A stretch of 64,000 bases of DNA from positions 719,887-783,886 of the forward strand of contig NGFH01000002.1 in NCBI GenBank assembly GCA_002215675.1, written 5' to 3'. Origin of the DNA: Bacteroidetes bacterium 2013_40CM_41_45. Its GTDB lineage: Bacteria > Bacteroidota > Bacteroidia > AKYH767-A > 2013-40CM-41-45. Under the pieces are notes generated by a model, which saw nothing but the letters and a program-made list of their open reading frames with translations, had not been told where the DNA came from and did not search any database. Every line of letters begins with the position of its first letter. The first letter of the stretch is position 1. Below, piece after piece: positions 35,643-43,581 of the stretch. Position numbers and translations under genes: made by a program.

Positions 35643-36437
35643 TCACATCCCCTTACTATTCAGCCACGAGAAGCAATATTCAGCAACTTCTTTCCAGCCG
35701 TGGTCAATGGTAAGTGAATGCCCGCGTCCCGGAAACGATTTGAAATCTGTAACAGCCGCTGACTTATCGTATTTTCTGTACGCAGCTTTTGCAAGTACCG
35801 GTGGAACGGTATGGTCTTTTTCTCCTGAAGTGATGAGCAAAGGCCCACGGTTCGGGTTCGTTATGTTCACCTTTGTTTCTGCGCCAGGGTTGAGCGTGGC
35901 AGTTGCCGCCTGGAAAAGCGGCCGGCCGGGCGAAGGCACCGTCCAGCGGCTATAAAGTTCTTTGGCTTCCTGCTCGGGAAGCATGTTTGCAAAGGCATAA
36001 CGAAACTGGCTGTAAGAAAGTGAAACAGATTTTGTGAGATTGAAAGGATTGCTGAGCACGGGAAATGCGGAGCGAAGTGCAGAGAATGGGAGCTGCCAAA
36101 CTCCTTTCATTGGTGCGGGGTCTATGGCGATAGCCGCTGATGCCACTCCCCGTGCAAGGAGAATCTGTACCAGCAGCCCTCCAAAGGAATGTCCAATCAA
36201 AATGGGCGGCTCTTTTAATGTTGCAATTTTATTTGCGTAGCTGTCGGCAACCTCTTTCACTCCGTGATTAGAGATAGCTTTTGGGTTGGCGCGGGAAGAC
36301 TCCACCGTATCTCCGTCTCCGGGCCATGATGGATTCAAGGTTTCATAACCATGCTCTGAAAAAAATTTCATCCAGGGTTGCCATGTGTTGGAATGCATCC
36401 ACAATCCATGAACAAATACAATCGGTTTTTTTGCCAT
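35643..36437 (-). CDS. Alpha/beta hydrolase
   Basis: The 264-residue protein shows the oxyanion-hole start KPIVFVHGLWMHSNTW and the nucleophile elbow IGHSFGGLLVQ (Ser near residue 104). The Asp and His region is LITSGEKDHTVPP and GRGHSLTID. There is no signal peptide. The substrate is unknown, but the family includes esterases and haloperoxidase-like enzymes. It lies 41 bp upstream of the flavin reductase gene and is probably co-transcribed. It diverges from the HtrA-like protease gene. Confidence 0.88.
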   Translation of the reverse strand: MAKKPIVFVHGLWMHSNTWQPWMKFFSEHGYETLNPSWPGDGDTVESSRANPKAISNHGVKEVADSYANKIATLKEPPILIGHSFGGLLVQILLARGVASAAIAIDPAPMKGVWQLPFSALRSAFPVLSNPFNLTKSVSLSYSQFRYAFANMLPEQEAKELYSRWTVPSPGRPLFQAATATLNPGAETKVNITNPNRGPLLITSGEKDHTVPPVLAKAAYRKYDKSAAVTDFKSFPGRGHSLTIDHGWKEVAEYCFSWLNSKGM

Positions 36438-36600
36438 GATTTTAATTTTTTAAGTGAAACAATTTTTTTAAAAGGTATCAAAGTTAGCTATTTTTAAAAT
36501 AATTCTTTGCAATCCTGCGGGGCTCATTACGTCATACTGTCACTCCATAAGCTATGGCGTTGATTTTGATATAGAGAAAGCAACAAACGAAAGGAAAAGA

Positions 36601-37530
36601 ATGGATACCATATCTGATATTATTGTCACCGCGGTCGACAACAGCAAAAATGCCGTGGTGAAAATCGACTGCTTTAAATCCGACAAAGGAAAAAACGTTC
36701 AGGCCGGCAGCGGCTCGGGATTTATTTTTTCGAGTGACGGATATATTTTCACCAACTACCACGTGATTCAAAACGCGGAAAAAATTATTGTTACTCTCAT
36801 TGACGGGCGCGAAACGCAGGGCGAAATCGTAGGTAAAGATTCCGACAGCGACCTTGCCGTCATCAAAATTTATGAAACCAACCTGGCCGTTTCAAAGCTC
36901 GGTGATTCATCCGATTTAAAAATCGGTCAGCTAGTAGTTGCCATCGGCAACCCATTCGGATACCAGCATACCGTAACCGCAGGAGTCATCAGCGCGCTGG
37001 GAAGAACACTGCGCTCCACAACCGGGCGCATGATTGACAACATCATCCAGACCGATGCTGCGCTGAACCCCGGTAATTCGGGCGGGCCGCTCATCAACAC
37101 TTCCTCCGAAGTGATTGGCGTAAACACCGCCACCATCATGCAGGCGCAGGGGCTTTGTTTTTCCATCAGCATCAATTCAGCAAAAGAAATTGCCGACATG
37201 CTGATTCGCGAAGGGCGGGTGCGCAAAGCATACCTCGGCATCAGCATGCAGGATGTGAACCTGCACCAGCGCGTCATCAATTTTCATCATCTCCCCAACA
37301 GGCGCGGCATTTTCGTGATGTCGGTGGAAAAAAATTCACCCGCTGAACAAGCCGGTATAAAAGAGGGCGATGTGATTGTGAACTTCAACGGAACTCCCGT
37401 CAACAGCGGTGATGAGCTCTTTCGCCTGCTCAACAAAGAAATCATCAGCGTTCACACGCGCCTTTCGGTAATCCGGAAAAATTCTTTTATGTTTTCTTTC
37501 GATGTAACACCCATTGAAAAGGCAGCTTAA
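36601..37530 (+). CDS. HtrA/DegP-like S1C serine protease with one PDZ domain, no signal peptide
   Basis: The 309-residue protein has the trypsin-like triad: His54 in TNYHVI, Asp84 in DSDSDLAVIKI and Ser160 in LNPGNSGGPL. A PDZ domain follows (about 215-305; RGIFVMSVEKNSPAEQAGIKEGDVIVNFNG). Unlike periplasmic DegP it starts MDTISDIIVTAVDNSKNAVV, without a signal peptide or membrane anchor, so it seems to be cytosolic. Upstream ATGs were not seen in frame, so a missing leader is unlikely to be a start-choice error. Its substrates are unknown. Confidence 0.92.
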   Translation: MDTISDIIVTAVDNSKNAVVKIDCFKSDKGKNVQAGSGSGFIFSSDGYIFTNYHVIQNAEKIIVTLIDGRETQGEIVGKDSDSDLAVIKIYETNLAVSKLGDSSDLKIGQLVVAIGNPFGYQHTVTAGVISALGRTLRSTTGRMIDNIIQTDAALNPGNSGGPLINTSSEVIGVNTATIMQAQGLCFSISINSAKEIADMLIREGRVRKAYLGISMQDVNLHQRVINFHHLPNRRGIFVMSVEKNSPAEQAGIKEGDVIVNFNGTPVNSGDELFRLLNKEIISVHTRLSVIRKNSFMFSFDVTPIEKAA

Positions 37531-37538
37531 AAAACGCC

Positions 37539-37601
37539 TCATCCCTTCGGTCGCCATAGGCTTGCCGAAGGCGATGCTAAATCCTTCTCCAAAGGAGAAG
37601 G
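37539..37601. repeat. REP-like palindromes downstream of the HtrA-like gene
   Basis: CCTTCGG and CCGAAGG form the arms of one hairpin (about 37543-37571). CCTTCTCC (37583-37590) with GGAGAAGG (37594-37601) forms a second. They resemble the element at 33752-33808. They could also terminate the HtrA transcript, but lack a T-run. Confidence 0.5.
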
Positions 37602-37661
37602 CTCCTGCGACCCGAAAGCGGGACGGTAAGTTGAGAAAGGGGGAGAGGTTGGCTTCTAAAA

Positions 37662-38099
37662 TCAGATTAACCTTCTGTGGTAATTAATTTGCCCCAGGTG
37701 ATACATGAAATGACCTATGAAATAAGACAACATATATTCCGTGCTCCGCTTTCCGAATATTTCAGTCGGAAAGTCCTTTTTCATTTCATCGGGCTCCGCA
37801 TTACCTAAAACTTTTTCAACCATAGCTTTGGCCGATGTAATATCATCGAGCAATTTTTCTTTAGAAATATTTTTCAGGGTAAATTCTTCATCACGTTTTC
37901 GCACGTACCCGGTTTTACCTATTAAGGCGCCTATGTTATGGTTTACATTTCCAAGTAAATGAATGCAGAGATTTCCCGGAGGATTTTTTACGTCTCCGGC
38001 TACCATCCAAAGTTCTTTTTCATCTACGTAAGCAGAAATCTCTTTGTGCAAATTATCAAGCTCGCGAACATATAGTTCTTTAAAATCCATTGGTGTCAT
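37662..38099 (-). CDS. DinB-family protein (DUF1572-like)
   Basis: From MTPMDFKELYVRELDNLHKE the product has 145 residues. An ATG 24 bases earlier is possible. The four-helix DinB/YfiT fold is indicated by LCIHLLGNVNHNIGALIGKT and by the C-terminal FIGHFMYHLGQINYHRR, which supply the His residues of the metal site. Members of this fold include thiol transferases, among them bacillithiol S-transferase-type enzymes. As this organism carries bshC, a bacillithiol-dependent role is possible but unproven. Confidence 0.82.
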   Translation of the reverse strand: MTPMDFKELYVRELDNLHKEISAYVDEKELWMVAGDVKNPPGNLCIHLLGNVNHNIGALIGKTGYVRKRDEEFTLKNISKEKLLDDITSAKAMVEKVLGNAEPDEMKKDFPTEIFGKRSTEYMLSYFIGHFMYHLGQINYHRRLI

Positions 38100-38617
38100 A
38101 ATTGGTTTGAAATTTAAATACAATATAAATCTATCTGTGCTAAGGTATAGTCGAACGGTTTCGAAAGTAACATTAGAAAACCAAATTTGTCATTAGGGTT
38201 CATATATTTTTTCGCAACTGTTAAAACAAAATCGTGAAGCGGATTATCACCGGGTACGCCATTCAAAAATTAAAAAGACGGTCGGCATCATAGGCCAACT
38301 GACAGATAAAATAGGCGGGCGCAATTTTATAGGGAATACAATCAGGAATAACATGGATAAACTTTCGGTTTTTTTTCCCTTGGTAATGCCCCGTTTGAGA
38401 AAGTTTTTGCTCGGGCTTAATTAATCCGAAAAACAAACAAAATCGGCAAGAATAGAGGTTATTCGGCAGTTTTTCTTTTGGCCACATGCTGTAAACCCTC
38501 CTATTCCTCAGCGGGGGGTGGGGTTGTTATATTCTGACATTGTCATATTAAATTTACGTTAAAGTTTTGAGCATTGAATAATATTTTCTAATCTCGTATC
38601 CCTTTTTCAAATCAACC
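38100..38617. other. Intergenic stretch without a supported gene
   Basis: I see no convincing gene, RNA or repeat in these 518 bases. A 74-codon open frame on the minus strand (38263-38487) has an unusual composition and no recognisable family. The G-rich run GCGGGGGGTGGGG near 38511 and the AT-rich stretch before the SixA-like gene could be regulatory. Confidence 0.5.
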
Positions 38618-39463
38618 ATGATGAAGTTCCTGATTCTTGCCAGACACGGAACAGCACAAGACAAGCTGAAGACAACCGATGATTTTGAACGTGCCCTTAC
38701 CACAAAAGGAAAAGCGGAATCTGAATTTGCCGGCAAAAGATTAAAGGAAATGCAAGTGATGCCGGACCTGGTTATGTCGAGCCCGGCAACGCGAGCGCTT
38801 TCTACGGCAATAGCTATTTGTAATAAAATAAATTATCCGCAGAATAAAATTATTTCCGTAAGCCCGCTTTACGAGGGAAAGCTTAGAGAAATTGTTTCGT
38901 TGCTGCGCAGTATAAACAACAGCGTGACTTCTGTTATGCTGGTTGGCCACAACCCAATGTTTGACCAGTTATATGCTTACTTGTGCGAGAGGCCTTCGGT
39001 GAGCATTAAAAAAGGAGAAGTAGCTGCGCTTATTCTTAACATAAGCAGCTGGAGTGAATTGAATAAAAATACCGGGCGATATTATTTCTACATATCTCAA
39101 AAAACCAACCAAACAAAACCAACCATGAAAAATAAAAAATCGAAAAGCAGGAAAAAAGATCTGAAGGAACAGATAGCCGTGCTCATCTACGCTTTTGCAA
39201 AATCAATGACCAATACCGATTCTAAAAAAATCCAGAAAGCCGTTAAAAGTGCAAGCAAGCTTCTTGCAAAAGCCATTCTTAAATCGATGAAGAGTGGTAA
39301 AAAGAAGAGCGAAAAACCTGTAAAAAAGAAACAAACGGTTGCACGTAAACGCACCTCTAAACCAAAATCAAAGCCGAAACCGCAAAATAAACCGAAACAA
39401 AAGCCCATTCCGGCAGCGACTCGCGTATCGCAGCAATCCCTGGCTGAAACGCCTACGGTTTAA
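38618..39463 (+). CDS. SixA-like histidine phosphatase with a lysine-rich tail
   Basis: The 281-residue protein has an N-terminal SixA/histidine-phosphatase domain (about 1-165). The catalytic RHG is at 9-11 (LILARHGTAQ), then come SSPATRALSTA, an acidic YEGKLREIVSLLR and the second catalytic His in VGHNPMF. Residues 170-281 are a highly basic tail with dense Lys runs (KNKKSKSRKKDLK, KKKSEKPVKKKQT, KPKSKPKPQNKPKQKP), like histone H1 or AlgP tails. SixA enzymes dephosphorylate phosphohistidine. The gene is 53 bp upstream of ppk1. The tail may bind polyphosphate or DNA, which is inference. The fusion is unusual. Confidence 0.85.
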   Translation: MMKFLILARHGTAQDKLKTTDDFERALTTKGKAESEFAGKRLKEMQVMPDLVMSSPATRALSTAIAICNKINYPQNKIISVSPLYEGKLREIVSLLRSINNSVTSVMLVGHNPMFDQLYAYLCERPSVSIKKGEVAALILNISSWSELNKNTGRYYFYISQKTNQTKPTMKNKKSKSRKKDLKEQIAVLIYAFAKSMTNTDSKKIQKAVKSASKLLAKAILKSMKSGKKKSEKPVKKKQTVARKRTSKPKSKPKPQNKPKQKPIPAATRVSQQSLAETPTV

Positions 39464-39516
39464 AGCAATCATAATTTCGGCAACCCAAATCAGTATTTTT
39501 AATACTGATTTTTTTT

Positions 39517-41574
39517 ATGAAATTAAAAAAGCGTCATAAGACAAGGGAGATAAGCTGGCTTTCCTTTAACGAGCGTGTGTTGCAGGAAGCGGGCGACAGC
39601 AATGTGCCTCTCATCGAGAGAATAAAATTTCTCGGAATATTTTCTTCGAACCTCGATGAGTTTTTCAGGGTACGTATTGCAACGCTCAGGCGCCTGTCGA
39701 ATCTGAAAAACAAAAAGCACATCCTTGATATAAACCCGGATAAGGTGCTGGATAAAATTCATAGCATTGTTATCGGCCAGCAAAATAAATTCGACAGGAT
39801 TTATAAAAAAATCCTGGACGAGCTTACCGAGGAAAAAATTCACATCGTTAATGAAACACAATTAAGCTATACCCAGGGACGGTTCGTCAGGAATTATTTT
39901 CAGCAGCAGGTTCTCCCAACGTTGGTGCCCATCATGATAGACAAGATTGCGGACTTCCCTTTTTTGAAAGACAAATCCATTTATCTCGTCATTCGCCTTA
40001 TCAAAAAAAATAACGGGGGAAAGCAAAAGCTTGCGCTCATTGAAATTCCTACTGACAGGGTTTCGCGCTTTGTAACACTGCCGCGCATTGGCGATAACAA
40101 ATTCATCATTTTACTGGATGATGTTATTCGTTATTGCCTGAAGGATATATTCTATATTTTTAATTACGACCAATTTGATGCATGGATTGTAAAGCTTACC
40201 CGCGATTCAGAGCTCGATATTGACCAGGATATTTCAGGGACCATCGTTGAAAAACTTTCGCGCGGTTTGAGCAAGAGGAAAAAGGGAGCGCCCGTTCGTT
40301 TTGTTTATGATGCGTCCATGCCGCAAGATATCCTTCAATACCTCGTCAAAAGAATTCACCTGAACAAAAAGTATCTTATTGCAGGCGGACGCTATCATAA
40401 CTTCAAGGACTTTATGAATTTCCCCGACACCGGAAGGACAGACCTTGTTTATGAAAAGGTAAACCCGGTGCCGCATAAATACCTGCGCCCGGGAAAAAGC
40501 ATTATCCGGACGGTGAAAGAACAGGACTGCATACTGCACCTTCCGTATCAATCGTTCGATTATGTAATCCAGTTCTTAAGAGAGGCATCGCTTGACCCGA
40601 AAGTAAAATCAATAAAGATTGCATTATACCGTGTAGCGCAAAACTCAAATATTGTAAATGCGCTTATCAACGCAGCGAAGAACGGAAAATCGGTGACTGT
40701 AGTCATGGAATTGCAAGCGCGCTTTGACGAAGAAGCAAATATTTTCTGGGCAAGGCGGATGGAGGAAGAAGGCGTGCGCGTGATTTACGGTGTGCCGGGA
40801 TTAAAAGTGCATTGCAAAATGTTTGTCATCAGCCGGCATGAAAAAGGAAAGCTAAGACATTACCTGAATATTGGCACGGGAAATTACCACGAAGACACTG
40901 CGCGTTTATACTGCGACCACAGCTTGTTTTCAGCCGACCAGCGGATTGCAGCGGAAGCATACCAGGTATTTCGCTATCTCGAAGAAAAAAAGAAACCTGC
41001 AGACTTTGAGCATCTGCTTGTTGCCCCTTTTGATATGAGAAAAAAAATTCTGCGGCTTATCGAGAATGAAATCAAAAATGCTAAAGAGGGGAAAGAAGCA
41101 TACATCATCATTAAAGTCAATCACATTGTTGATAAGGAAATAATTCAGAAGCTGTACGAGGCGTCTAAGGCCGGAGTGAAAATCGAAATGATTGTGCGCA
41201 CCACCTGTTCACTTATCCCCGGCATTAAAGACCTAAGCAGCAATATCCGTGTCATCAGCATCGTGGATAGATTCCTTGAACATGCCAGGGCCTTTATTTT
41301 TTGTAATGGCGGAAATCCGAAATATTATTTGTCTTCGTCCGACCTGATGGCTCGTAATCTTGACTACAGGGTTGAAATCACTTTTCCTGTGTACGATGAG
41401 GAAATCCAGAGTGAGCTGAGAGAAATTATCGGGATACAATGGAATGATAACACCAAAGCGCGCATCATAAATGCACAGCAGAATAACCGTTACCGCAAGA
41501 GCCAGTCTATAACAAAAGTGAGAGCTCAGTTCGAAATCTTTGATTACCTGCGCAGCCGGATAGCAAGTTTCTGA
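39517..41574 (+). CDS. ppk1: Polyphosphate kinase 1
   Basis: The 685-residue enzyme makes polyphosphate from ATP through a phosphohistidine intermediate. The N-terminal domain shows SWLSFNERVLQEAGDSNVPLIERIKFLGIFSSNLDEFF. The phospholipase D-like catalytic half has GLKVHCKMFVISR, whose His (about 433) is the phospho-acceptor. It also has YLNIGTGNYHEDTARLYCDHSLFS and a second conserved His in RFLEHARAFIF. The length is typical. It lies between the SixA-like gene and ppx in one rightward unit, a polyphosphate cluster. Confidence 0.96.
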   Translation: MKLKKRHKTREISWLSFNERVLQEAGDSNVPLIERIKFLGIFSSNLDEFFRVRIATLRRLSNLKNKKHILDINPDKVLDKIHSIVIGQQNKFDRIYKKILDELTEEKIHIVNETQLSYTQGRFVRNYFQQQVLPTLVPIMIDKIADFPFLKDKSIYLVIRLIKKNNGGKQKLALIEIPTDRVSRFVTLPRIGDNKFIILLDDVIRYCLKDIFYIFNYDQFDAWIVKLTRDSELDIDQDISGTIVEKLSRGLSKRKKGAPVRFVYDASMPQDILQYLVKRIHLNKKYLIAGGRYHNFKDFMNFPDTGRTDLVYEKVNPVPHKYLRPGKSIIRTVKEQDCILHLPYQSFDYVIQFLREASLDPKVKSIKIALYRVAQNSNIVNALINAAKNGKSVTVVMELQARFDEEANIFWARRMEEEGVRVIYGVPGLKVHCKMFVISRHEKGKLRHYLNIGTGNYHEDTARLYCDHSLFSADQRIAAEAYQVFRYLEEKKKPADFEHLLVAPFDMRKKILRLIENEIKNAKEGKEAYIIIKVNHIVDKEIIQKLYEASKAGVKIEMIVRTTCSLIPGIKDLSSNIRVISIVDRFLEHARAFIFCNGGNPKYYLSSSDLMARNLDYRVEITFPVYDEEIQSELREIIGIQWNDNTKARIINAQQNNRYRKSQSITKVRAQFEIFDYLRSRIASF

Positions 41575-41683
41575 AGAGTATTATTGGAAAAACATGGGGA
41601 TGTTGATAAATGATATTTCCGGCTCGCTCAAAATAATTTTGCTGACGTAAATTTCGCTTCCGAAACTAAGAGAAACCCATCCT

Positions 41684-42586
41684 GTGAAATTCGCTGCAAT
41701 CGACATCGGCTCCAATGCAATACGCCTTCTTATTACAGAAGTGATAGAGGACGATAAAAATGTAAAGTACAAAAAACGGCTCTTTGTACGTGTGCCGCTG
41801 CGCCTGGGAGAAGATGTTTTTATATCACATGTTATCACGGAGGAGAAGTCGTACCAGCTCGTAAAATCTATCCAGGCATTTAAAAACCTGATAGAGTTAT
41901 TTAAGGTAAGCGAGTTTAAAGCATGCGCCACATCTGCGCTGCGCGAATCCTTTAATGGTAAGGATGTGATTGATAAAATTTTTGCCCATACCGGAATCTA
42001 TGCCGACATTATTGACGGAAAAAAAGAAGCAGAAATCATTTACACCAATCATGTAGCCGAAACGCTTAACCCCGATGGCGATTACTTATACGTTGATGTT
42101 GGAGGCGGAAGCACGGAGCTTACATTATTTGCTCACGGTAAAATTATTTTCTCGAACTCGTTTCCTGTGGGCGCGGTGCGAATGCTCATGAACCGTGTAA
42201 GCGAAGAATCGTGGGATGAATTTAAAAAGTTTGTAAAGGAAAATTGCCGTGATGCAAAGCACCTTGTAGCTATAGGCACCGGGGGAAATATTAACAAGCT
42301 CTGCAAAATGGCGGACGGAAAAAACGGAAAGACCATTACATCGCAGGAACTCAAAGACCTTTACCAGAAGCTAAGCGATTGTTCGTACGAGGAAAGAATA
42401 CATCGCTTCGGGTTAAACGAGGACCGCGCTGATGTTATAGTTCCGGCAGCAAAAATTTATAACTCGGTTATGAAGTGGGCGCAGATAGACGAAATGTACG
42501 TTCCGAAACTTGGCCTGGCCGATGGAATCATTCACCTGCTTTACGAAAAACATCTTGCGCAGAAAGCGAAAAGTATTCCGCGCTGA
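41684..42586 (+). CDS. ppx: Ppx/GppA-family exopolyphosphatase
   Basis: The 300-residue protein has the actin-like ATPase fold of Ppx/GppA enzymes, which remove terminal phosphate from polyphosphate or hydrolyse pppGpp. It shows phosphate-1 AIDIGSNAIRLLI (about 4-16) and phosphate-2 YLYVDVGGGSTELTLF (about 127-142). The segment AIGTGGNINKLCKM and the catalytic-Glu region ATSALRES are also there. It lacks the C-terminal HD-like domain of longer Ppx proteins, so it is the short form. Together with ppk1 it would set polyphosphate level. Confidence 0.93.
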   Translation: MKFAAIDIGSNAIRLLITEVIEDDKNVKYKKRLFVRVPLRLGEDVFISHVITEEKSYQLVKSIQAFKNLIELFKVSEFKACATSALRESFNGKDVIDKIFAHTGIYADIIDGKKEAEIIYTNHVAETLNPDGDYLYVDVGGGSTELTLFAHGKIIFSNSFPVGAVRMLMNRVSEESWDEFKKFVKENCRDAKHLVAIGTGGNINKLCKMADGKNGKTITSQELKDLYQKLSDCSYEERIHRFGLNEDRADVIVPAAKIYNSVMKWAQIDEMYVPKLGLADGIIHLLYEKHLAQKAKSIPR

Positions 42587-42608
42587 TTTTTTTTGAGCGT
42601 AATAATTT

Positions 42609-42818
42609 TTAAAAAGTCAATCGCCTTTCAAGCTGTTGCATTAAATCAGGCAAGTCGCGATAGAGATATTTGTTGAGGAGGTAATATTCAAGCGGAAAAT
42701 TTTCTCGCGCCTCTTTTTCGTGCCCTTCTTTAATTTCATTAAACACACGTTCGCAGCGCTTTAACAGTGATGAATACTCACTGCTGTTCCGGTCGGTGAG
42801 GTTTATAGAAGTAGTCAT
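42609..42818 (-). CDS. Small conserved hypothetical protein
   Basis: From MTTSINLTDRNSSEYSSLLK the product has 69 residues. An upstream ATG 45 bases earlier is possible. It looks all-helical, with acidic and basic runs (KRCERVFNEIKEGHEKEARE, LEYYLLNKYLYRDLPDLMQQLERR). I do not recognise a family. It lies convergent to ppx, 22 bp from its stop. Codon pattern and composition agree with a real gene. Confidence 0.55.
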   Translation of the reverse strand: MTTSINLTDRNSSEYSSLLKRCERVFNEIKEGHEKEARENFPLEYYLLNKYLYRDLPDLMQQLERRLTF

Positions 42819-43053
42819 AATTTTATTAGTTATTATTTCAAAGATAGCTGAACATAAACTCATTGAGGGGGCCTGTTGATATTATGTTATTGTTAAATTT
42901 TCAAATGCTTCTTATTTCGCAAATTAATTAGGTTCTGGGGACCTAGACCTTATACAACACTTCCGTTTTTAATGCAAGTTTTACATTTACTTAAACTTGT
43001 ATTTACGCGCTCTAAATATTTTTCGATTCTTTATTACGAAAGATACTATCAAC

Positions 43054-43344
43054 ATGAACGCACAAGTACAAAACGGAGGATTTTATATTGACAGAGAAAG
43101 TTACCTGGTATTTAAAGGTGAAAAGACGTTCACGTTTCCACGTAAAAAATTTGAGTTGCTTATTCTTCTTGCATCAAAGCCGGGAAAAGTTTTTACCCGC
43201 AGCGAAATTTCCAATGCCATTTGGAATCGTGAAATAAAATCGGGCGCCCGCTCTATTGATGTCTACATCAGGCACATCAGGAAAAAACTTGGCGAGGATA
43301 TAATTTATACGGTTGTAGGAGTAGGGTACAAACTGGTAGTTTAA
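43054..43344 (+). CDS. Stand-alone OmpR/PhoB-type winged-helix DNA-binding protein
   Basis: From MNAQVQNGGFYIDRESYLVF the product has 96 residues and consists of only the effector domain of OmpR-family regulators. The landmarks are KTFTFPRKKFELLILLASKPGKVFTRSEISNAIW and the recognition helix in ARSIDVYIRHIRKKLGED, ending with the wing YTVVGVGYKLV. There is no receiver domain and no room for one upstream. An upstream ATG at 42997 adds a leader of no family pattern. It lies between the polyphosphate cluster and the giant T9SS protein, which it might regulate. Confidence 0.85.
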   Translation: MNAQVQNGGFYIDRESYLVFKGEKTFTFPRKKFELLILLASKPGKVFTRSEISNAIWNREIKSGARSIDVYIRHIRKKLGEDIIYTVVGVGYKLVV

Positions 43345-43511
43345 TACAACCAATGCCTTAAGACGTAATTGAAACAGCTCGCTGTTATTCCGGCATTGCT
43401 TTCATAATTTATTTAGGAAACGTTTCTGCAAACAACGTTTCGCCATTTTACCGCTCGTCAAAAATATTGACCGCTTGTAAAAATTTCGATACCCCTGAAT
43501 TTTTTTGTATA

Positions 43512-43519
43512 TATGTTTG
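43512..43519 (+). promoter_or_regulatory. -7 promoter box TATGTTTG before the giant T9SS protein
   Basis: TATGTTTG matches TAnnTTTG and lies 62 bases before the start codon of the 2771-residue protein. A suitable -33 TTG is not present at the usual spacing. The 237-bp gap holds no other gene. Confidence 0.5.
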
Positions 43520-43581
43520 GCTTCAAGTAACGCAGAAGTTGCAATCCGCCTTTTTTTAATGAATCAATAAATCATAAAGTC

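Noticed and set aside
38263-38487. 74-codon frame on the minus strand
   Set aside because: Composition and lack of family or neighbour support. Kept only as part of the gene-free stretch.
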